NCBI RefSeq assembly: GCF_002846365.1 | Contig: NZ_PJMW01000002.1 | Coordinates: 3,658,001-3,722,000, forward strand | DNA length: 64,000 bases | DNA from: Nocardia fluminea | Lineage (GTDB): Bacteria; Actinomycetota; Actinomycetes; Mycobacteriales; Mycobacteriaceae | Direction: 5' to 3' | In this document: positions 1-10,483 of the stretch, one piece after another | Numbering within the stretch: position 1 is the stretch's first letter | How the letters are laid out: each line of letters opens with the position of its first letter | Translations under genes and position numbers: made by a program | Notes under the pieces: generated by a model | Databases searched by the model: none | Seen by the model: only the letters and a program-made list of their open reading frames with translations | Told to the model about the DNA's origin: nothing

Positions 1-379
1 GCAGAAGCTGGCCTCGTCCGGGCCTGCCGTCAAGCGGGGCGTGAATGCCCCGGTGGCGGCGAAGAAGGCGGCAGCCAAGAAGACCGCGGCGAAGAAGACC
101 GCGGCCAAGAAGGCCACGCCGTCCAAGGGTCCGGCCAAGACCACGGCCCGCAAGGCCGCCACCAAGGCACCTGCCGCCAAGAAGACCACCGCGGCAAAGA
201 AAGTGACGGCGGCCAAGAAGGCGCCCGCCAAGAAGGTGACGGCGGCCAAGAAGGCTCCTGCCAAGAAGGTGACGGCGGCCAAGACCACGGCGGCCAAGAA
301 GACCACCACTGCTGCGAAGAAGGCTCCGGCCGCCAAGAAGACTGCTGCTAAGAAGACTGCCGCCCGTCGTGCTCGTTGA
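1..379 (+). CDS. hupB: HU-family nucleoid protein HupB, C-terminal tail (5' end outside window)
   Basis: Only the 3' end is present; the frame is open from the left edge and ends at TGA 377-379. The first residues match the end of the folded HU domain in actinobacterial HupB (QKL..GPAVKRG). The remaining ~110 residues are almost only Lys, Ala, Pro and Thr in AAKK/PAKK repeats, like the eukaryotic H1-like tail of mycobacterial HupB. Such tails bind DNA and compact the nucleoid. The neighbours mutT1 and ppk are the same as in mycobacteria, which supports the call. A perfect hairpin follows the stop. Confidence 0.93.
   Translation, partial: QKLASSGPAVKRGVNAPVAAKKAAAKKTAAKKTAAKKATPSKGPAKTTARKAATKAPAAKKTTAAKKVTAAKKAPAKKVTAAKKAPAKKVTAAKTTAAKKTTTAAKKAPAAKKTAAKKTAARRAR
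203..283 (+). repeat. 33-bp tandem repeat in hupB tail
   Basis: Two full 33-bp units (203-235 and 236-268) and a partial third (269-283) encode a [11 protein letters not shown] repeat. The units are nearly identical, so copy number could vary by slippage or recombination. Confidence 0.85.
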
Positions 380-445
380 TCCTGCCGCAGCGGGATCAGG
401 TCGGGGAATGTGCACGTAAGCCGCATCACCCACCACTGGACCGAG

Positions 446-472
446 AACGGCCCCGGGAATCCCGGGGCCGTT
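446..472 (+). terminator. Terminator of hupB
   Basis: Perfect inverted repeat with 12-bp arms (446-457 and 461-472) and a 3-nt AAT loop, followed by a T-containing stretch. It lies between the hupB stop and the convergent mutT1 stop, so it could act in both directions. Confidence 0.75.
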
Positions 473-500
473 TCGGCTGTTTCGAGCCGGTCCGGGCGAC

Positions 501-1439
501 TCAGGTGGTGACGATTGCCGTCGACAGCGAACGGTCCATATGGTCGGCCGCGACCAATCGGTCCGCGACGAACGACAATGCCCAGACGCTGCCCTTGCGA
601 TTGCGTGCCGCGGGCAGCGTGAGTCCGCCCTGCTCGGCCAGCCACTGGGTGAGATCGGGAATCACCCCGCCCTGACTACACACGACCGGCACCCCCCGAT
701 CTGTTACCAACGACAGAAATCGTTGCCGCGCCGCGCTTTTCGCTGAATCGTAACCTTGCTCGGAAAACATTGGCTCGCAATTGATTTCGGCGTCGAGCTG
801 TTCTGCCAACGGGGTCACGGTTTGGACGCAGCGCAGCGGATCGGCGGAATAGATCTCGGATGCGCCGAACGCCAACAGATTCGGCGTCAATGCCTTAGCC
901 TGCTGTTCCCCGGCGGCCTCGAGCGGTCGTAACTCGTCGGGTCCGTCGAAGCGGTTGCGCTTGCCCGCCTTGGCGTGGCGCACCAGCAGCACCGTGTTGG
1001 TGCGCGCGGGCAGCCGGGCGAAGATCCGCACGATCTGGCGATCCATCGGATACGACAACTGGTCCATCACCTGCGCCAGCGGGAACCACCGCAACTGGTC
1101 GACCTCGTCGTTGACGGCGAAGTCGCCGTCGACGGCCTCGGCGGCCCAGTAGTCGACCCGCTTGAGCTGGCGGTGCCCCGGGATCGGGTAGGTGACATGG
1201 CCGAGGTAGCGCCCGAGCGTGGCGGCCAGGCCGGTCTCCTCGCCTACCTCCCGCACGGCCGCGACCACCGGGGTCTCGCCGGGGTCGAGCTTGCCCTTCG
1301 GCAGCGACCAGTCACCGTATTTCGGCCGGTGGATGACGCCGATCTCCGGGCCCAGCGCGCCCGCGCGCCACAGGACCGCCCCGGCGGCATGAATATTGGG
1401 TCGTACGCGCGGGTCGCGCATCGACGCGTCCTTGCTCAC
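501..1439 (-). CDS. mutT1: MutT1-type Nudix hydrolase with C-terminal histidine phosphatase domain
   Basis: 312 aa. Residues 49-71 form a full Nudix box (G-x5-E-x7-REVGEETG). From about residue 150 a second domain begins with an RHAKAG motif typical of histidine phosphatases. In M. tuberculosis and M. smegmatis MutT1 has this two-domain build and sanitises 8-oxo-guanine nucleotides and cleaves diadenosine polyphosphates; the same role is inferred here. The start is GTG 1439, overlapping the ppk stop by 4 nt (GTGA), so it is the second gene of a ppk-mutT1 operon. Confidence 0.92.
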   Translation of the reverse strand: MSKDASMRDPRVRPNIHAAGAVLWRAGALGPEIGVIHRPKYGDWSLPKGKLDPGETPVVAAVREVGEETGLAATLGRYLGHVTYPIPGHRQLKRVDYWAAEAVDGDFAVNDEVDQLRWFPLAQVMDQLSYPMDRQIVRIFARLPARTNTVLLVRHAKAGKRNRFDGPDELRPLEAAGEQQAKALTPNLLAFGASEIYSADPLRCVQTVTPLAEQLDAEINCEPMFSEQGYDSAKSAARQRFLSLVTDRGVPVVCSQGGVIPDLTQWLAEQGGLTLPAARNRKGSVWALSFVADRLVAADHMDRSLSTAIVTT

Positions 1440-3601
1440 GGCTGTTCGGGGCGACGCCGACGCATGAGGAAGGCCTGGTGATCACGCACCTGGTCGGCCT
1501 CGACGTCGGTCGGACTGGCCTGCCAGGTCCCGTCCGGCAGCAGGATCCAGCAGCGGGTGGCCGGATCGAGCGCGGAATCGAACACCTGCGCGAGCTGATC
1601 GACGAGTTTGGGATCCTTCACCTGCACCATCACTTCGACGCGGCGGTCGAGGTTGCGGTGCATCATGTCGGCGCTGCCGATCCAGGTCTGCTGCTGCGCG
1701 CCGAATTCCATGACCCGGGAATGTTCAAGGAACCGGCCGAGGATCGAACGCACCTCGATGTTCTCGCTCAGACCGGGCACACCCGCGCGCAGGCCACAGA
1801 TGCCGCGCACCACGATCTGTACCGGCACACCTGCCAGAGAGGCGCGGTAGAGCGCGTCGATGATCTGCTCGTCGACGATCGCGTTGGCCTTGATCCGGAT
1901 CCGGGCGGCCGAACCCTGTCCGGCCAGTTCGATCTCGCGATCGATCCGCTCGATGATGCCCGCGCGCACGCCGAGGGGCGCGACCATCAGGTTGCGGTAG
2001 TCCTCCTTGCGGGAGTAACCGGTCAGCGAATTGAACAGGTCGGTGAGATCGGCGCCGATTTCCGGTGCCGCGGTGAACAAGCCGACGTCCTCGTACAGGC
2101 GCGCGGTCTTCGGGTTGTAGTTGCCGGTGCCGATGTGGCAGTAGCGGCGGATCGTCGAACCCTCACGGCGCACCACCAGGCAGGTCTTGCAGTGGGTCTT
2201 GAGGCCGACCAGGCCGTAGACCACGTGCACGCCCGCCTGTTCCAGCTCGCGCGCCCATTTGATGTTGGCCTGCTCGTCGAAGCGGGCCTTGATCTCGACC
2301 AGCGCGACGACCTGCTTGCCCGCCTCGGCCGCGTCGATCAGCGAGTTGATGATGGGGGAGTCACCGGAGGTGCGGTACAGCGTCTGCTTGATCGCCAGCA
2401 CCTGCGGATCGGCCGCGGCCTGTTCGATGAAGCGCTGCACGCTGGTGGAGAAGGAGTCGTAGGGGTGGTGCACCAGCACGTCGCCCTCGCGCAGCGCGGC
2501 GAAGACGTTGCGCGGGGTCTCGCGCTCGCCGAAGGCCGCCGGGGTGGCGGGCACGTACGGCGCGTCCTTGAGTTCGGGGCGGTCGACTCCGTAGACCTGC
2601 CACAGGCAGGACAGGTCGAGCAGGCCCGGCACCTGGATGACATCGGCGGGGTCGACCTCGAGCTCACGTAACAGCAGCTCCAGCATGTGCTCGGTCATGT
2701 CGTCGGAGACCTCGAGACGCACCGGCTTGCCGAAACGGCGGCGGGCGAGTTCGCGCTCCATCGCCTGCAGCAGGTCTTCGTCGCGGTCCTCGTCGACCTC
2801 GAAATCGGCGTTGCGGGTGATCCGGAACGAATGCTTCTCCACCACGGTCAGACCCGGGAACAGCAGGTCGAGGTGGGCGGCGATGAGCTCTTCCATCGGC
2901 AGGAACGCGGCGATCGCCGACGGCGCGCCGGTGCGGCGCACACGAACGAAACGGTCGACGTTGTCGGGCACCTTCACGCGGGCGAAGTGCTCGCCACCGG
3001 TGCCGGTATCGCGCACGGTCACGGCGAGATTCAGGCTCAAACCGGAGATGTAGGGGAACGGGTGCGCCGGGTCGACGGCGAGCGGTGTGAGGACCGGGAA
3101 CACCTGGTCGGTGAAGTAGCTGGAGAGGCGTTGGCGCTCATCGTCGTCGAGGTCGCTCCAGCCGATGATGTCGATGCCCGCCGCGCCCAGCGCCGGGTTC
3201 ACCTCGTTGATGAAGACCTTCGCGTGCCGCTCGGCGAGTTCCTGGGCGCGGGCGGTGATCATCTCCAGCTGTTCCGATGGTGAGCGACCATCGGCCGACC
3301 GCACCGACAGTCCGGTTTCCGCACGGCGTTTCAGACCGGCCACGCGGACCATGTAGAACTCGTCGAGGTTCGACGCGAAAATCGCGAGGAACTTGGCCCG
3401 CTCCAGCAACGGCAACGAGGCGTCCTCTGCCAGGGCCAGGACACGGGCGTTGAAGTCGAGCCAGCTCAGCTCGCGGTTGAGGTAGCGATCTCGTGGCAAT
3501 CGCTGCGTGCTCGCGTCACCGCCCGAGGCGAGGGCGGCCGCGGGTGGCGGGGAAATCGGGGGCAGCTTGATGGTTTCCGTATCGCTCACGAGATCAATCA
3601 T
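1436..3601 (-). CDS. ppk: Polyphosphate kinase PPK1
   Basis: 721 aa, full length for PPK1. It makes inorganic polyphosphate from ATP. The N-terminal motif [16 protein letters not shown], the long helical head domain and the two phospholipase-D-like C-terminal domains are present. The catalytic region CHIGTGNYN holds His489, expected to be the phosphorylated histidine. The first 40 residues are a proline/alanine-rich extension. ATG 3601 is used; mutT1 follows with a 4-nt overlap. Confidence 0.96.
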   Translation of the reverse strand: MIDLVSDTETIKLPPISPPPAAALASGGDASTQRLPRDRYLNRELSWLDFNARVLALAEDASLPLLERAKFLAIFASNLDEFYMVRVAGLKRRAETGLSVRSADGRSPSEQLEMITARAQELAERHAKVFINEVNPALGAAGIDIIGWSDLDDDERQRLSSYFTDQVFPVLTPLAVDPAHPFPYISGLSLNLAVTVRDTGTGGEHFARVKVPDNVDRFVRVRRTGAPSAIAAFLPMEELIAAHLDLLFPGLTVVEKHSFRITRNADFEVDEDRDEDLLQAMERELARRRFGKPVRLEVSDDMTEHMLELLLRELEVDPADVIQVPGLLDLSCLWQVYGVDRPELKDAPYVPATPAAFGERETPRNVFAALREGDVLVHHPYDSFSTSVQRFIEQAAADPQVLAIKQTLYRTSGDSPIINSLIDAAEAGKQVVALVEIKARFDEQANIKWARELEQAGVHVVYGLVGLKTHCKTCLVVRREGSTIRRYCHIGTGNYNPKTARLYEDVGLFTAAPEIGADLTDLFNSLTGYSRKEDYRNLMVAPLGVRAGIIERIDREIELAGQGSAARIRIKANAIVDEQIIDALYRASLAGVPVQIVVRGICGLRAGVPGLSENIEVRSILGRFLEHSRVMEFGAQQQTWIGSADMMHRNLDRRVEVMVQVKDPKLVDQLAQVFDSALDPATRCWILLPDGTWQASPTDVEADQVRDHQAFLMRRRRPEQP

Positions 3602-3673
3602 CCCTCGAGGAAGGCGCGCCGCGCATCACGACATTGCACGATTCGTCCTGACCGGTCCGTTTGTGGCGACCGG

Positions 3674-4363
3674 CTAGCACACGGTGCGAACGGGATCACC
3701 GCTGTGCGATGAGAATCCGAATTCTCGCAGTGCCGATGTGGTGAATTCGCCGACGCCGAGGGCGCGGACGCGGTCGAGATCCTCGGGGGTGTCGACGTCG
3801 CAGCGCAGGCCGGGCCAGTGCCCGAGCAGCGGCACGGCGCCGTCGTCGCGGTGGGCGCGTGCGGAATCGGCGCCGAAGCGGGGCGACAGCGGCGCGGTGG
3901 GATCGCGGATCAGCAATGCGGCGGTGCCGGTCCCCGTGTGATCGATCACCACCGACCGCGCGCTGACGGCGACGGCGAGCACATCGGCCAGTTCGGACGG
4001 GCGAAGGGCGGGTAGGTCGGCCTGCAGCGCGAGCAGGGCGGTGGGGCCGTGGCGCTCGCGCACGTCGGTGGCGCCCGCGGCGAGCGCGGTGTTGAGCGGG
4101 TCGGCGCCGGCTGGTGGCTCATCGAGCACGTGCGCGCCGAGCTCGCGGGCGCGCACGGCTACCAGGGGATCGGGGGTGACCACGGTCAGCGACAAGAGTT
4201 CGGGAACGGCGCCGGCGGCCACGACGGTGTCGGTGAACATGGCCAGCACGAGCTGGGCGCGCTGCTCGGTGCTCAGCGCGTTCGCCAGCCTGCTCTTGGC
4301 TCGGCCGATGTGTTTGACCGCCATCACGGCGTGCACGGTGTGCATGGTTGTCGATCCTTGCAT
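3674..4363 (-). CDS. fbiD: Phosphoenolpyruvate/2-phospholactate guanylyltransferase (F420 biosynthesis)
   Basis: 229 aa, CofC/FbiD family. The N-terminus [15 protein letters not shown] is the nucleotide-binding start of this fold, and ADLPAL is the metal/GTP site. In mycobacteria the homologue (Rv2983) makes enolpyruvyl-diphospho-guanosine from PEP and GTP, the first committed step to cofactor F420. The gene sits between ppk and gpsA as in M. tuberculosis. The start may be ATG 4363 or, seven codons in, ATG 4345. It is divergent from gpsA, with little room for promoters. Confidence 0.88.
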   Translation of the reverse strand: MQGSTTMHTVHAVMAVKHIGRAKSRLANALSTEQRAQLVLAMFTDTVVAAGAVPELLSLTVVTPDPLVAVRARELGAHVLDEPPAGADPLNTALAAGATDVRERHGPTALLALQADLPALRPSELADVLAVAVSARSVVIDHTGTGTAALLIRDPTAPLSPRFGADSARAHRDDGAVPLLGHWPGLRCDVDTPEDLDRVRALGVGEFTTSALREFGFSSHSGDPVRTVC

Positions 4364-4377
4364 GGCATATTGGGCTG

Positions 4378-5373
4378 ATGACGAGGGCGGCGGTTATGGG
4401 TGCGGGGTCGTGGGGTACAGCGTTCGCGAAGGTGCTGGCCGAGGCGGGGACCGACGTGACGATCTGGGCCAGACGGCCCGAGGTGGCGCGGGCGCTCGAT
4501 GCCGAGCACCGCAATCCGTTCTACCTGCCCGGCGTGCCGTTGCCGCCGGTGCGGGGGACCGATGATCATCGGGTCGCGCTGGACGGGGCGGATCTGGTGG
4601 TGCTCGCGGTGCCGTCGCAGTCGTTGCGGGCGAACCTGGATCTGTGGAAGGGCGATATCGGCGGCGACGCCACGCTGCTGAGTCTGGCCAAGGGGATCGA
4701 GACCGGCACGCTGCTGCGGATGAGTCAGGTGATCGCGGAGGTCACCGGGGCCGAGCCGGGGCGCATCGCGGTGTTGTCGGGTCCGAATCTGGCGCACGAG
4801 ATCGTCGAACGGCAGCCCGCGGCGACGGTGATCGCCTGCACCGACACCGAGCGGGCCGGGGTCGCGCAGCGCGCGTGCGCCACCGGGTATTTCCGGCCGT
4901 ACACCAATACCGATGTGATCGGCTGCGAGATCGGCGGTGCGTGCAAGAACGTCATCGCGCTCGCGTGTGGCATCGCGTCGGGAATGGGGCTTGGCGACAA
5001 CACCGCGGCCAGCCTGATCACCCGCGGGCTCGCCGAGGTGATCAGGCTCGGCGTGGCGCTGGGCGCGCAACCGGTGACGCTGGCCGGGCTCGCGGGGGTC
5101 GGCGATCTGGTGGCTACCTGTACCTCGCCGCTGTCGCGCAACCGGTCCTTCGGGTACGCGCTCGGCGCGGGCGGCACGATGAGCGCCGCGCAGGAAGCGA
5201 CCAATGGGCAGGTGGCCGAAGGTGTGAAGTCGTGCACATCGGTGCGGGCGCTGGCCGCCGAGCACGGGGTGGAGATGCCGCTCACCGACGCGGTGCACAA
5301 GGTGTGCCACGAGGGGCTATCGGTGAGCGAGGCCGTCGGCAGCCTGCTCGGCAGGCGGATCAAGCCCGAATAA
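4378..5373 (+). CDS. gpsA: NAD(P)-dependent glycerol-3-phosphate dehydrogenase
   Basis: 331 aa. Reduces dihydroxyacetone phosphate to sn-glycerol 3-phosphate for phospholipid synthesis. The Rossmann motif [14 protein letters not shown] is at the N-terminus, the catalytic lysine lies in [13 protein letters not shown] (Lys190), and [11 protein letters not shown] is in the C-terminal domain. I chose ATG 4378 because the Rossmann strand begins at once; an upstream in-frame ATG (4348) would overlap the fbiD start. ddl follows after 44 nt. Confidence 0.95.
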   Translation: MTRAAVMGAGSWGTAFAKVLAEAGTDVTIWARRPEVARALDAEHRNPFYLPGVPLPPVRGTDDHRVALDGADLVVLAVPSQSLRANLDLWKGDIGGDATLLSLAKGIETGTLLRMSQVIAEVTGAEPGRIAVLSGPNLAHEIVERQPAATVIACTDTERAGVAQRACATGYFRPYTNTDVIGCEIGGACKNVIALACGIASGMGLGDNTAASLITRGLAEVIRLGVALGAQPVTLAGLAGVGDLVATCTSPLSRNRSFGYALGAGGTMSAAQEATNGQVAEGVKSCTSVRALAAEHGVEMPLTDAVHKVCHEGLSVSEAVGSLLGRRIKPE

Positions 5374-5417
5374 GGGCGATAGCGCCACGGCGGCGAGAAC
5401 CTACTACGGTGACGTTC

Positions 5418-6509
5418 ATGACGGAACGGATCAGGGTAGCTGTGGTGTTCGGCGGGCGCAGCAGCGAGCACGCCGTCTCGTGTGTATCGGCGAGCAGTGT
5501 GCTGCGCAACCTCGATCCCACTCGCTACGAGGTGGTGCCGATCGGCATCACCCCGACCGGCGGCTGGGTGCTCGCCGACGGGATCGGTGAGCTGGTACTG
5601 AGCCATGGCGTGCAACCACAGGTCGACGCGTCGGGAACCGCACTGACCCTCGCCGCCGACCCCGGTCGTTCCGGTGCGCTGGTCGCGCTCGACTCGAGCG
5701 ACGTCCTCGGCAATGTCGATGTCGTGTTCCCGATCCTGCACGGGCCCTTCGGTGAGGACGGCACGCTCCAGGGCATGCTCGAACTGGCCGGGGTTCCGTA
5801 CGTCGGCGCGGGCGTGCTGGCCAGCGCGGCGGGCATGGACAAGGAGTTCACCAAAAAATTGCTGGCCGCGGAATCGTTACCCGTCGGCGTGCAGGTCGTG
5901 CTGCGTCCGGGCACCGAGACCCTGTCCGACGCCGACCGGGCGCGGATCGGCCTGCCCGCCTTCGCCAAGCCCGCGCGAGGTGGCTCCTCGATCGGCATCA
6001 CCAAGATCACCGATTGGGCCGATCTCGGCGCCGCCATCGCCGCCGCCCGCGCGCACGATCCCAAGGTGATCATCGAAGCGGGCATCGTCGGACGTGAAGT
6101 CGAGTGCGGCGTACTGGAATTCGCCGACGGCGAGGTGCGCGGCAGTGTCGTCTCCGAGATCCGGATGCCCGATGCCGACGCCGCCGCGCCGGAGTTCTAC
6201 GACTTCGCCACCAAATACCTCGACGACGTGTGCGAATTCGATGTGCCCGCCAAGCTCGACGACGATGTCGCCGACGAGATCCGGGAGCTGTCGGTGCGCG
6301 CGTTCCGTGCCCTGGACTGCCAGGGGCTGGCACGGGTCGACTTCTTCGTCACCGAGAACGGTCCGGTGATCAACGAGATCAACACGATGCCCGGCTTCAC
6401 CCCGATCTCGCAGTACCCACGGATGTGGGAAGCCACCGGCATCGACTACCCGACGCTGGTGTCGACACTGATCGAGACAGCGCTCGCACGCGGAACCGGG
6501 CTGCGGTAG
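5418..6509 (+). CDS. ddl: D-alanine--D-alanine ligase
   Basis: 363 aa, ATP-grasp enzyme making the D-Ala-D-Ala dipeptide of peptidoglycan. Visible are [14 protein letters not shown] at the N-terminus, the lid and ATP-binding segment [11 protein letters not shown], and the Mg/ATP site ending [16 protein letters not shown]. The open frame runs further upstream through gpsA, but ATG 5418 begins the family sequence. It is probably co-transcribed with gpsA. Confidence 0.96.
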   Translation: MTERIRVAVVFGGRSSEHAVSCVSASSVLRNLDPTRYEVVPIGITPTGGWVLADGIGELVLSHGVQPQVDASGTALTLAADPGRSGALVALDSSDVLGNVDVVFPILHGPFGEDGTLQGMLELAGVPYVGAGVLASAAGMDKEFTKKLLAAESLPVGVQVVLRPGTETLSDADRARIGLPAFAKPARGGSSIGITKITDWADLGAAIAAARAHDPKVIIEAGIVGREVECGVLEFADGEVRGSVVSEIRMPDADAAAPEFYDFATKYLDDVCEFDVPAKLDDDVADEIRELSVRAFRALDCQGLARVDFFVTENGPVINEINTMPGFTPISQYPRMWEATGIDYPTLVSTLIETALARGTGLR

Positions 6510-6575
6510 TTCTGTTCGGCCGCAAGGGATTCGGTGCCCCCGCGCGTGAAAACCGCACCGCGCCACCCGATTAGC

Positions 6576-7337
6576 TCAGAGTTCGCCCGGAGTCGGCTCG
6601 CGGGCAGGCAGATTCGCGTTGATGGTGTCGGACACGATCTGCACCGCACTGGTGCCGGAGCCGTCGGGGACGGTCAGGGCGATGTAGGTCTCGCGGTCGA
6701 CGGCGAACCACGTGCCGGTCTTGCTTACCTCGTCGCGGACCTGGAACCACTTCACGCCGTCGATCACGGTCAGCGGGGACGCGCGGTTGAATTCGAGGGG
6801 CCGGTCCAGGCCGCAGCGCAGCGTGATGGGGTCGCCGCCGTCGGGCAGTTGCCAGGCGCGGGTGGCCGGCGGAGCGGGTTCGACGAGGGTGGCCTTGGTG
6901 TAGTCGCCGAGCTCGGCGGGTAGCGCGGGGAGCAGTGCTTGGCAGGCCGGGCCGTCGGCGGCGGGGGCCGGAACGGGGCCGAGAGCGAGGGGTTCGCGTT
7001 CGACGGGGGCGCGCAGGGCGATGAAGGCGGCGACCAGGACGGCGACGATCAACACGACGGGCAGGGCTACCGCGGTGGCGATCAGTGCGGGGGAGTGGTG
7101 TGTCTCGAAGTCGTCGGAGTCGGCATCGCCGGAATCCGAATCGATTGCGTCCGCGTCGGCGGCATCGTCTGCCTGGGCGTCGTCGTCTGAGGTCGGCTCG
7201 TCGACGGACCCCGGCTCGTCGACGGACCCCGGCTCGTCGACGGCTCCCGGCTCGTCGACGGACGACTTCGCGTCGGCAGTGGCGGTGTCGTCGGGGGTGC
7301 TCGCCTCGTCGCGATCCTCCGGTGTCGAGTCCGCCAT
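6576..7337 (-). CDS. DUF3515 membrane-anchored protein with acidic repeat region
   Basis: 253 aa. The first ~85 residues are very acidic and low-complexity, including four copies of an xVDEPx unit. One transmembrane helix follows (about residues 85-110), then an extracytoplasmic ~140-residue domain with two cysteines (PACQALLPALPAELGDY; LRCGLDRP) typical of DUF3515. The function is unknown. The position between ddl and thiL is conserved in mycobacteria (Rv2980), and the protein is likely a cell-envelope factor. Confidence 0.82.
   Translation of the reverse strand: MADSTPEDRDEASTPDDTATADAKSSVDEPGAVDEPGSVDEPGSVDEPTSDDDAQADDAADADAIDSDSGDADSDDFETHHSPALIATAVALPVVLIVAVLVAAFIALRAPVEREPLALGPVPAPAADGPACQALLPALPAELGDYTKATLVEPAPPATRAWQLPDGGDPITLRCGLDRPLEFNRASPLTVIDGVKWFQVRDEVSKTGTWFAVDRETYIALTVPDGSGTSAVQIVSDTINANLPAREPTPGEL
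7195..7266. repeat. Four 18-bp tandem units in the DUF3515 gene
   Basis: Units at 7195-7212, 7213-7230, 7231-7248 and 7249-7266 differ by only a few bases. They encode repeated SVDEPG-type hexapeptides in the acidic N-terminal region. Confidence 0.85.
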
Positions 7338-7483
7338 AGCTGTGTGGTCCTTCCGTTCGCGGGTTCGCCTGCACCGTCGGTGGTGCCCGATCGCCCCCGA
7401 AAGGGTACCGTCGGGGCGATTTCATCGGTCGGCGGCACAGCGGGAAGGGGTCGGTCATCAGCGAGGACAGCCGTCCGCAGACG

Positions 7484-8461
7484 GTGCGTGAGCTGGGTGA
7501 ATTCGCCTTGATCGACCGGCTCAACGCCGGTCGGGAACAGGCCGCGCACGTGCTGCTCGGCCCCGGCGACGATGCCGCGCTGGTCGCGGCGCCCGACGGC
7601 CGATTCGTGGTGAGCACCGACATGCTCGTCGAGGGCAGGCACTTCCGCCTCGACTGGTCCTCGCCGGTCGACATCGGCCGCAAGGCCATCGCGCAGAACG
7701 CCGCCGATGTGGTGGCGATGGGCGCGCGCCCGACCGCCTTCGTGGTCGCGCTCGGCTGCCCGGCCGACACCCCCGTGTCGCTGGTCGAAGGGATCGCCGA
7801 CGGGATGTGGATCGAGGCGAGCCGCGCCGGAGGTTCCATCGCGGGCGGCGACCTGGTGCGCAGCGAACAGCTGGTCGTCTCGGTGACCGCGTTCGGCGAC
7901 CTCGGCGGGCAACCCGCGATCACCCGCTCCGGCGCGGTGGCAGGCGACATCGTCGCGGTGGCAGGCGAACTCGGCTGGTCCGGCGCCGGGCTGGCCGTCC
8001 TGACCGGTGACGCGGACCGCACCGATCCCGGGTTCACCTACGCCCTTGCGACACACCGGGTTCCGCAGCCGCCCTACGCGGCGGTGATCGACGCGTTCGG
8101 CACGCACACCCCGACCGCCCTCACCGACGTCTCCGACGGACTGCTCGCCGACCTCGGGCATCTCGCCGCCGCCTCGAACGTCGCGATCGACGTGCACAGC
8201 GCGGCACTGACCGACCCCGAACTGACGGCTCTCGCCGAACTGCTCGATGCCGATGCCGCGCAATGGATTCTGGCCGGCGGCGAGGACCACGCCTTCGCCG
8301 GAACCTGGTCCGCCGACGTGGCGCTGCCCGCCGGCTGGCGGCCGATCGGCGTCGTCGCCGCAGGCAGCGGCGTCACCGTCGACGGCGCGGCACCCACCGC
8401 GGGCACCGGCTGGGAATCGTTCCGTGGGGCGGACGCCACGCCCACCGGCGACGAACGATAG
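7484..8461 (+). CDS. thiL: Thiamine-monophosphate kinase
   Basis: 325 aa from GTG 7484. Phosphorylates thiamine monophosphate to thiamine diphosphate. Family motifs: [58 protein letters not shown] and GGEDHAF. The start is uncertain. An AAGGGG Shine-Dalgarno-like site (7445-7450) lies 6 nt before an in-frame ATC codon at 7457, and that longer version would add nine residues (SEDSRPQT-type) like the longer mycobacterial N-terminus. ung follows after 11 nt. Confidence 0.93.
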   Translation: MRELGEFALIDRLNAGREQAAHVLLGPGDDAALVAAPDGRFVVSTDMLVEGRHFRLDWSSPVDIGRKAIAQNAADVVAMGARPTAFVVALGCPADTPVSLVEGIADGMWIEASRAGGSIAGGDLVRSEQLVVSVTAFGDLGGQPAITRSGAVAGDIVAVAGELGWSGAGLAVLTGDADRTDPGFTYALATHRVPQPPYAAVIDAFGTHTPTALTDVSDGLLADLGHLAAASNVAIDVHSAALTDPELTALAELLDADAAQWILAGGEDHAFAGTWSADVALPAGWRPIGVVAAGSGVTVDGAAPTAGTGWESFRGADATPTGDER

Positions 8462-8472
8462 GTTGTGCGGTC

Positions 8473-9156
8473 ATGGGTGCCAAACCACTGTCGGAGATCA
8501 TCGATCCGGGCTGGGCCCGGGCACTGGAGCCGGTCACCGACCGCATCAGCGAAATGGGCGAGTTCCTCCGAGAAGAGAACGCTGCGGGCCGCGGCTATCT
8601 TCCGGAAGGGGAGAACGTGCTGCGCGCGTTCCAGCGCCCGTTCGACGCGGTGCGCGTGCTGATCGTCGGCCAGGACCCGTACCCCACCCCCGGCCACGCG
8701 ATGGGTCTGAGTTTCTCTGTCACACCACAGGTTTCGCCGGTTCCGCGCAGCCTGTCCAACATCTTCGCCGAGTACAGCAAGGACCTCGGCTTCGATACGC
8801 CGAGCTGCGGTGACCTGAGCCCCTGGTCGGATCAGGGTGTGCTGCTGCTGAACCGGGTACTCACCGTCACCCCCGGCGCGCCCGCCTCGCATCGCGGCAA
8901 AGGCTGGGAAGCGGTCACCGAGCAGGCGATCCGGGCGCTGGTCGCCCGCGACGAGCCGCTCGTGGCCGTGCTGTGGGGCAACGACGCCCGCTCGCTGAAG
9001 CCCACGCTGGTCGACGCCGAAGTGCCCTACGTCGAATCGGCGCACCCCTCACCGCTTTCCGCCTCACGCGGGTTCTTCGGTTCCCGGCCCTTCTCCCGGG
9101 TCAACGAACTGCTCGACGAACTCGGCGCCGACCCCGTCGACTGGCGGCTGCCCTGA
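8473..9156 (+). CDS. ung: Uracil-DNA glycosylase (family 1)
   Basis: 227 aa, normal for Ung. Removes uracil from DNA. The water-activating loop [17 protein letters not shown] and the DNA-intercalation motif [18 protein letters not shown] are intact. ATG 8473 lies 11 nt after the thiL stop, so the two are probably one transcript as in mycobacteria. Confidence 0.97.
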   Translation: MGAKPLSEIIDPGWARALEPVTDRISEMGEFLREENAAGRGYLPEGENVLRAFQRPFDAVRVLIVGQDPYPTPGHAMGLSFSVTPQVSPVPRSLSNIFAEYSKDLGFDTPSCGDLSPWSDQGVLLLNRVLTVTPGAPASHRGKGWEAVTEQAIRALVARDEPLVAVLWGNDARSLKPTLVDAEVPYVESAHPSPLSASRGFFGSRPFSRVNELLDELGADPVDWRLP

Positions 9157-9205
9157 CCCGGGGCGTCGCCCGCACCAGAAGAGAATGATGAAGGAGCACA
9201 ACCCG

Positions 9206-9457
9206 ATGCACATCTCCACCGTTCGCGCTGCCCTGGCGACCGCCGCCGTCGCCGCCGCCATCACCGCGGGCGCCGGCTCGGCCACCGCCGCGGGCCTGCA
9301 GCTCGAGCCCTACGACGAGCAGGCCGCACCGGTGGCCACCACCCAGGTCGGCGAGGAATGGACCTCCACCGGCACCTCGACGATCTCCTCGGGCGTGAAC
9401 GCGAAGGTGACCTGCCTGCTGCAGAACACCTTCAGCGCCCTCGGCGCTGCATGCTGA
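9206..9457 (+). CDS. Small secreted protein, function unknown
   Basis: 83 aa from ATG 9206, preceded by AAGGAG (9191-9196); the two upstream ATGs lie before this ribosome site. Residues 1-30 are a clear Sec signal peptide, with a cleavable SATAAG end. The mature part is about 53 residues and has two cysteines near the C-terminus (CLLQNTFSALGAAC) that could form a disulfide. I do not recognise a family. It may be co-transcribed with ung or stand alone. Confidence 0.75.
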   Translation: MHISTVRAALATAAVAAAITAGAGSATAAGLQLEPYDEQAAPVATTQVGEEWTSTGTSTISSGVNAKVTCLLQNTFSALGAAC

Positions 9458-9479
9458 GTCATTGGCGGCTGGCGCCGCG

Positions 9480-9572
9480 GGGTTTTCGGCCCTGATTGCC
9501 TCACATCCGAAGAGCGATACTGCGCCTGCGGCGTTCCGTCTCGCCCTTCGGATGCGAGGCGGCCGAAAACCC
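9480..9572. terminator. Long imperfect palindrome in a convergent intergenic region
   Basis: A 12-bp perfect outer pair (GGGTTTTCGGCC at 9480-9491 with its complement at 9561-9572) encloses a second pair (CTCACATCCGAAG at 9500-9512 with a one-mismatch complement at 9546-9558). Together they fold as one extended stem of about 93 nt. It lies between the secreted-protein gene and the convergent enoyl-CoA hydratase gene, so a bidirectional terminator is the simplest reading. A MITE-like element is possible. Confidence 0.6.
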
Positions 9573-9627
9573 GTGGGGGCTGATACCCGGCGTGGCGTTT
9601 GTTGCGCCGGGTGGTCAGTTCAGTCGC

Positions 9628-9689
9628 GGGAGTTGGTGACTTCTACGCGGGAGTTGGCGACTTCTGCGTTGGGAGTTGGTGGCTTCTAG
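9628..9689. repeat. Three ~21-bp tandem repeats
   Basis: Three copies of a GGGAGTTGG-YG-R-CTTCT unit start at 9628, 9649 and 9671. They lie just downstream of the palindrome and reach the stop codon of the enoyl-CoA hydratase gene. No coding function is evident. Confidence 0.8.
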
Positions 9690-10474
9690 GTGAGGCCGAC
9701 GTAGTTCGGTTTGCGCTTTCCTACGAAGGCGTCGACGCCTTCGCGGCCGGTGTCGCTGTTCGCGGCGGCCGAGATGCTGTCGCGTTCGGCGTCGAGCTGC
9801 TGGTCCAGAATCGCTGTGGGCGACTGGGCCAGCAGTTTTTTCATGGCCGAGTAAGTGGCGCGGGGGCCGTTGACGAAGGTCTGCGCGAGGCGCAGGGCTT
9901 CGGTGCGGATGTCGTCGTCGGCGACTGTGCGGCTCAGGATGCCGAGGCGGACGGCTTCGTCGGCGTCGAGGACGGCGTCGGTGAGCAGGATCTCGCTGGC
10001 GCGGCTGCGGCCGACGATGCGGGGGAGCAGCCAGGACATGCCGCCGTCGGGGGACAGGCCGATGCCGGGGTAGGCGGGGCGCAGTTTGGTCGACGGGCCA
10101 CCGATCGCGATGTCGGCGGCGCAGACCAGGCTCATGCCCGCACCCGCCGCCCAGCCCTGCACCGCGGCGATCACGGGGACGGGGGCGGCCGCGAGCGCGC
10201 GGACGAACTCGTGGAGTTCGTCGGCCAGCGTGTGCAGATAGGCGCCGCGATCATCGGCCGCGGCGAAGTTGCGGACATTGCCGCCCGCGCAGAAGTTCGC
10301 GCCCGCGCCGGTGAGCAGGATCGCGCCGACCGACGGGTCGAGGGCGCGCAGGGCAGCGGTGCCCGCATTGATCAGGTCGAAATCCATCGAGGTGCCCGCG
10401 GCGGAGGTGGCGATGGTCAGCTGGAGCACGCCGTCGATGATCTCGGCGGCGGCGACCGGTTCGGTGGTACTCAT
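9686..10474 (-). CDS. Enoyl-CoA hydratase/isomerase family protein
   Basis: 262 aa crotonase-fold protein. The oxyanion-hole segments GAGANFCAGGNVRNF and AVQGWAAGAGMSLVCAADIAI are present. Crotonases act on CoA thioesters, mostly in beta-oxidation; the exact substrate cannot be told. The start is ATG 10474. The acetyltransferase gene upstream is on the same strand, 9 nt away, so the two may be co-transcribed. Confidence 0.9.
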   Translation of the reverse strand: MSTTEPVAAAEIIDGVLQLTIATSAAGTSMDFDLINAGTAALRALDPSVGAILLTGAGANFCAGGNVRNFAAADDRGAYLHTLADELHEFVRALAAAPVPVIAAVQGWAAGAGMSLVCAADIAIGGPSTKLRPAYPGIGLSPDGGMSWLLPRIVGRSRASEILLTDAVLDADEAVRLGILSRTVADDDIRTEALRLAQTFVNGPRATYSAMKKLLAQSPTAILDQQLDAERDSISAAANSDTGREGVDAFVGKRKPNYVGLT

Positions 10475-10483
10475 GGCGTCACA

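Noticed and set aside
1478..2671. 397-codon plus-strand open frame
   Set aside because: Antisense to ppk; shadow frame with His/Asp/Val bias.
9628..9689. CRISPR array
   Set aside because: Units are contiguous without spacers, and no cas genes are nearby.
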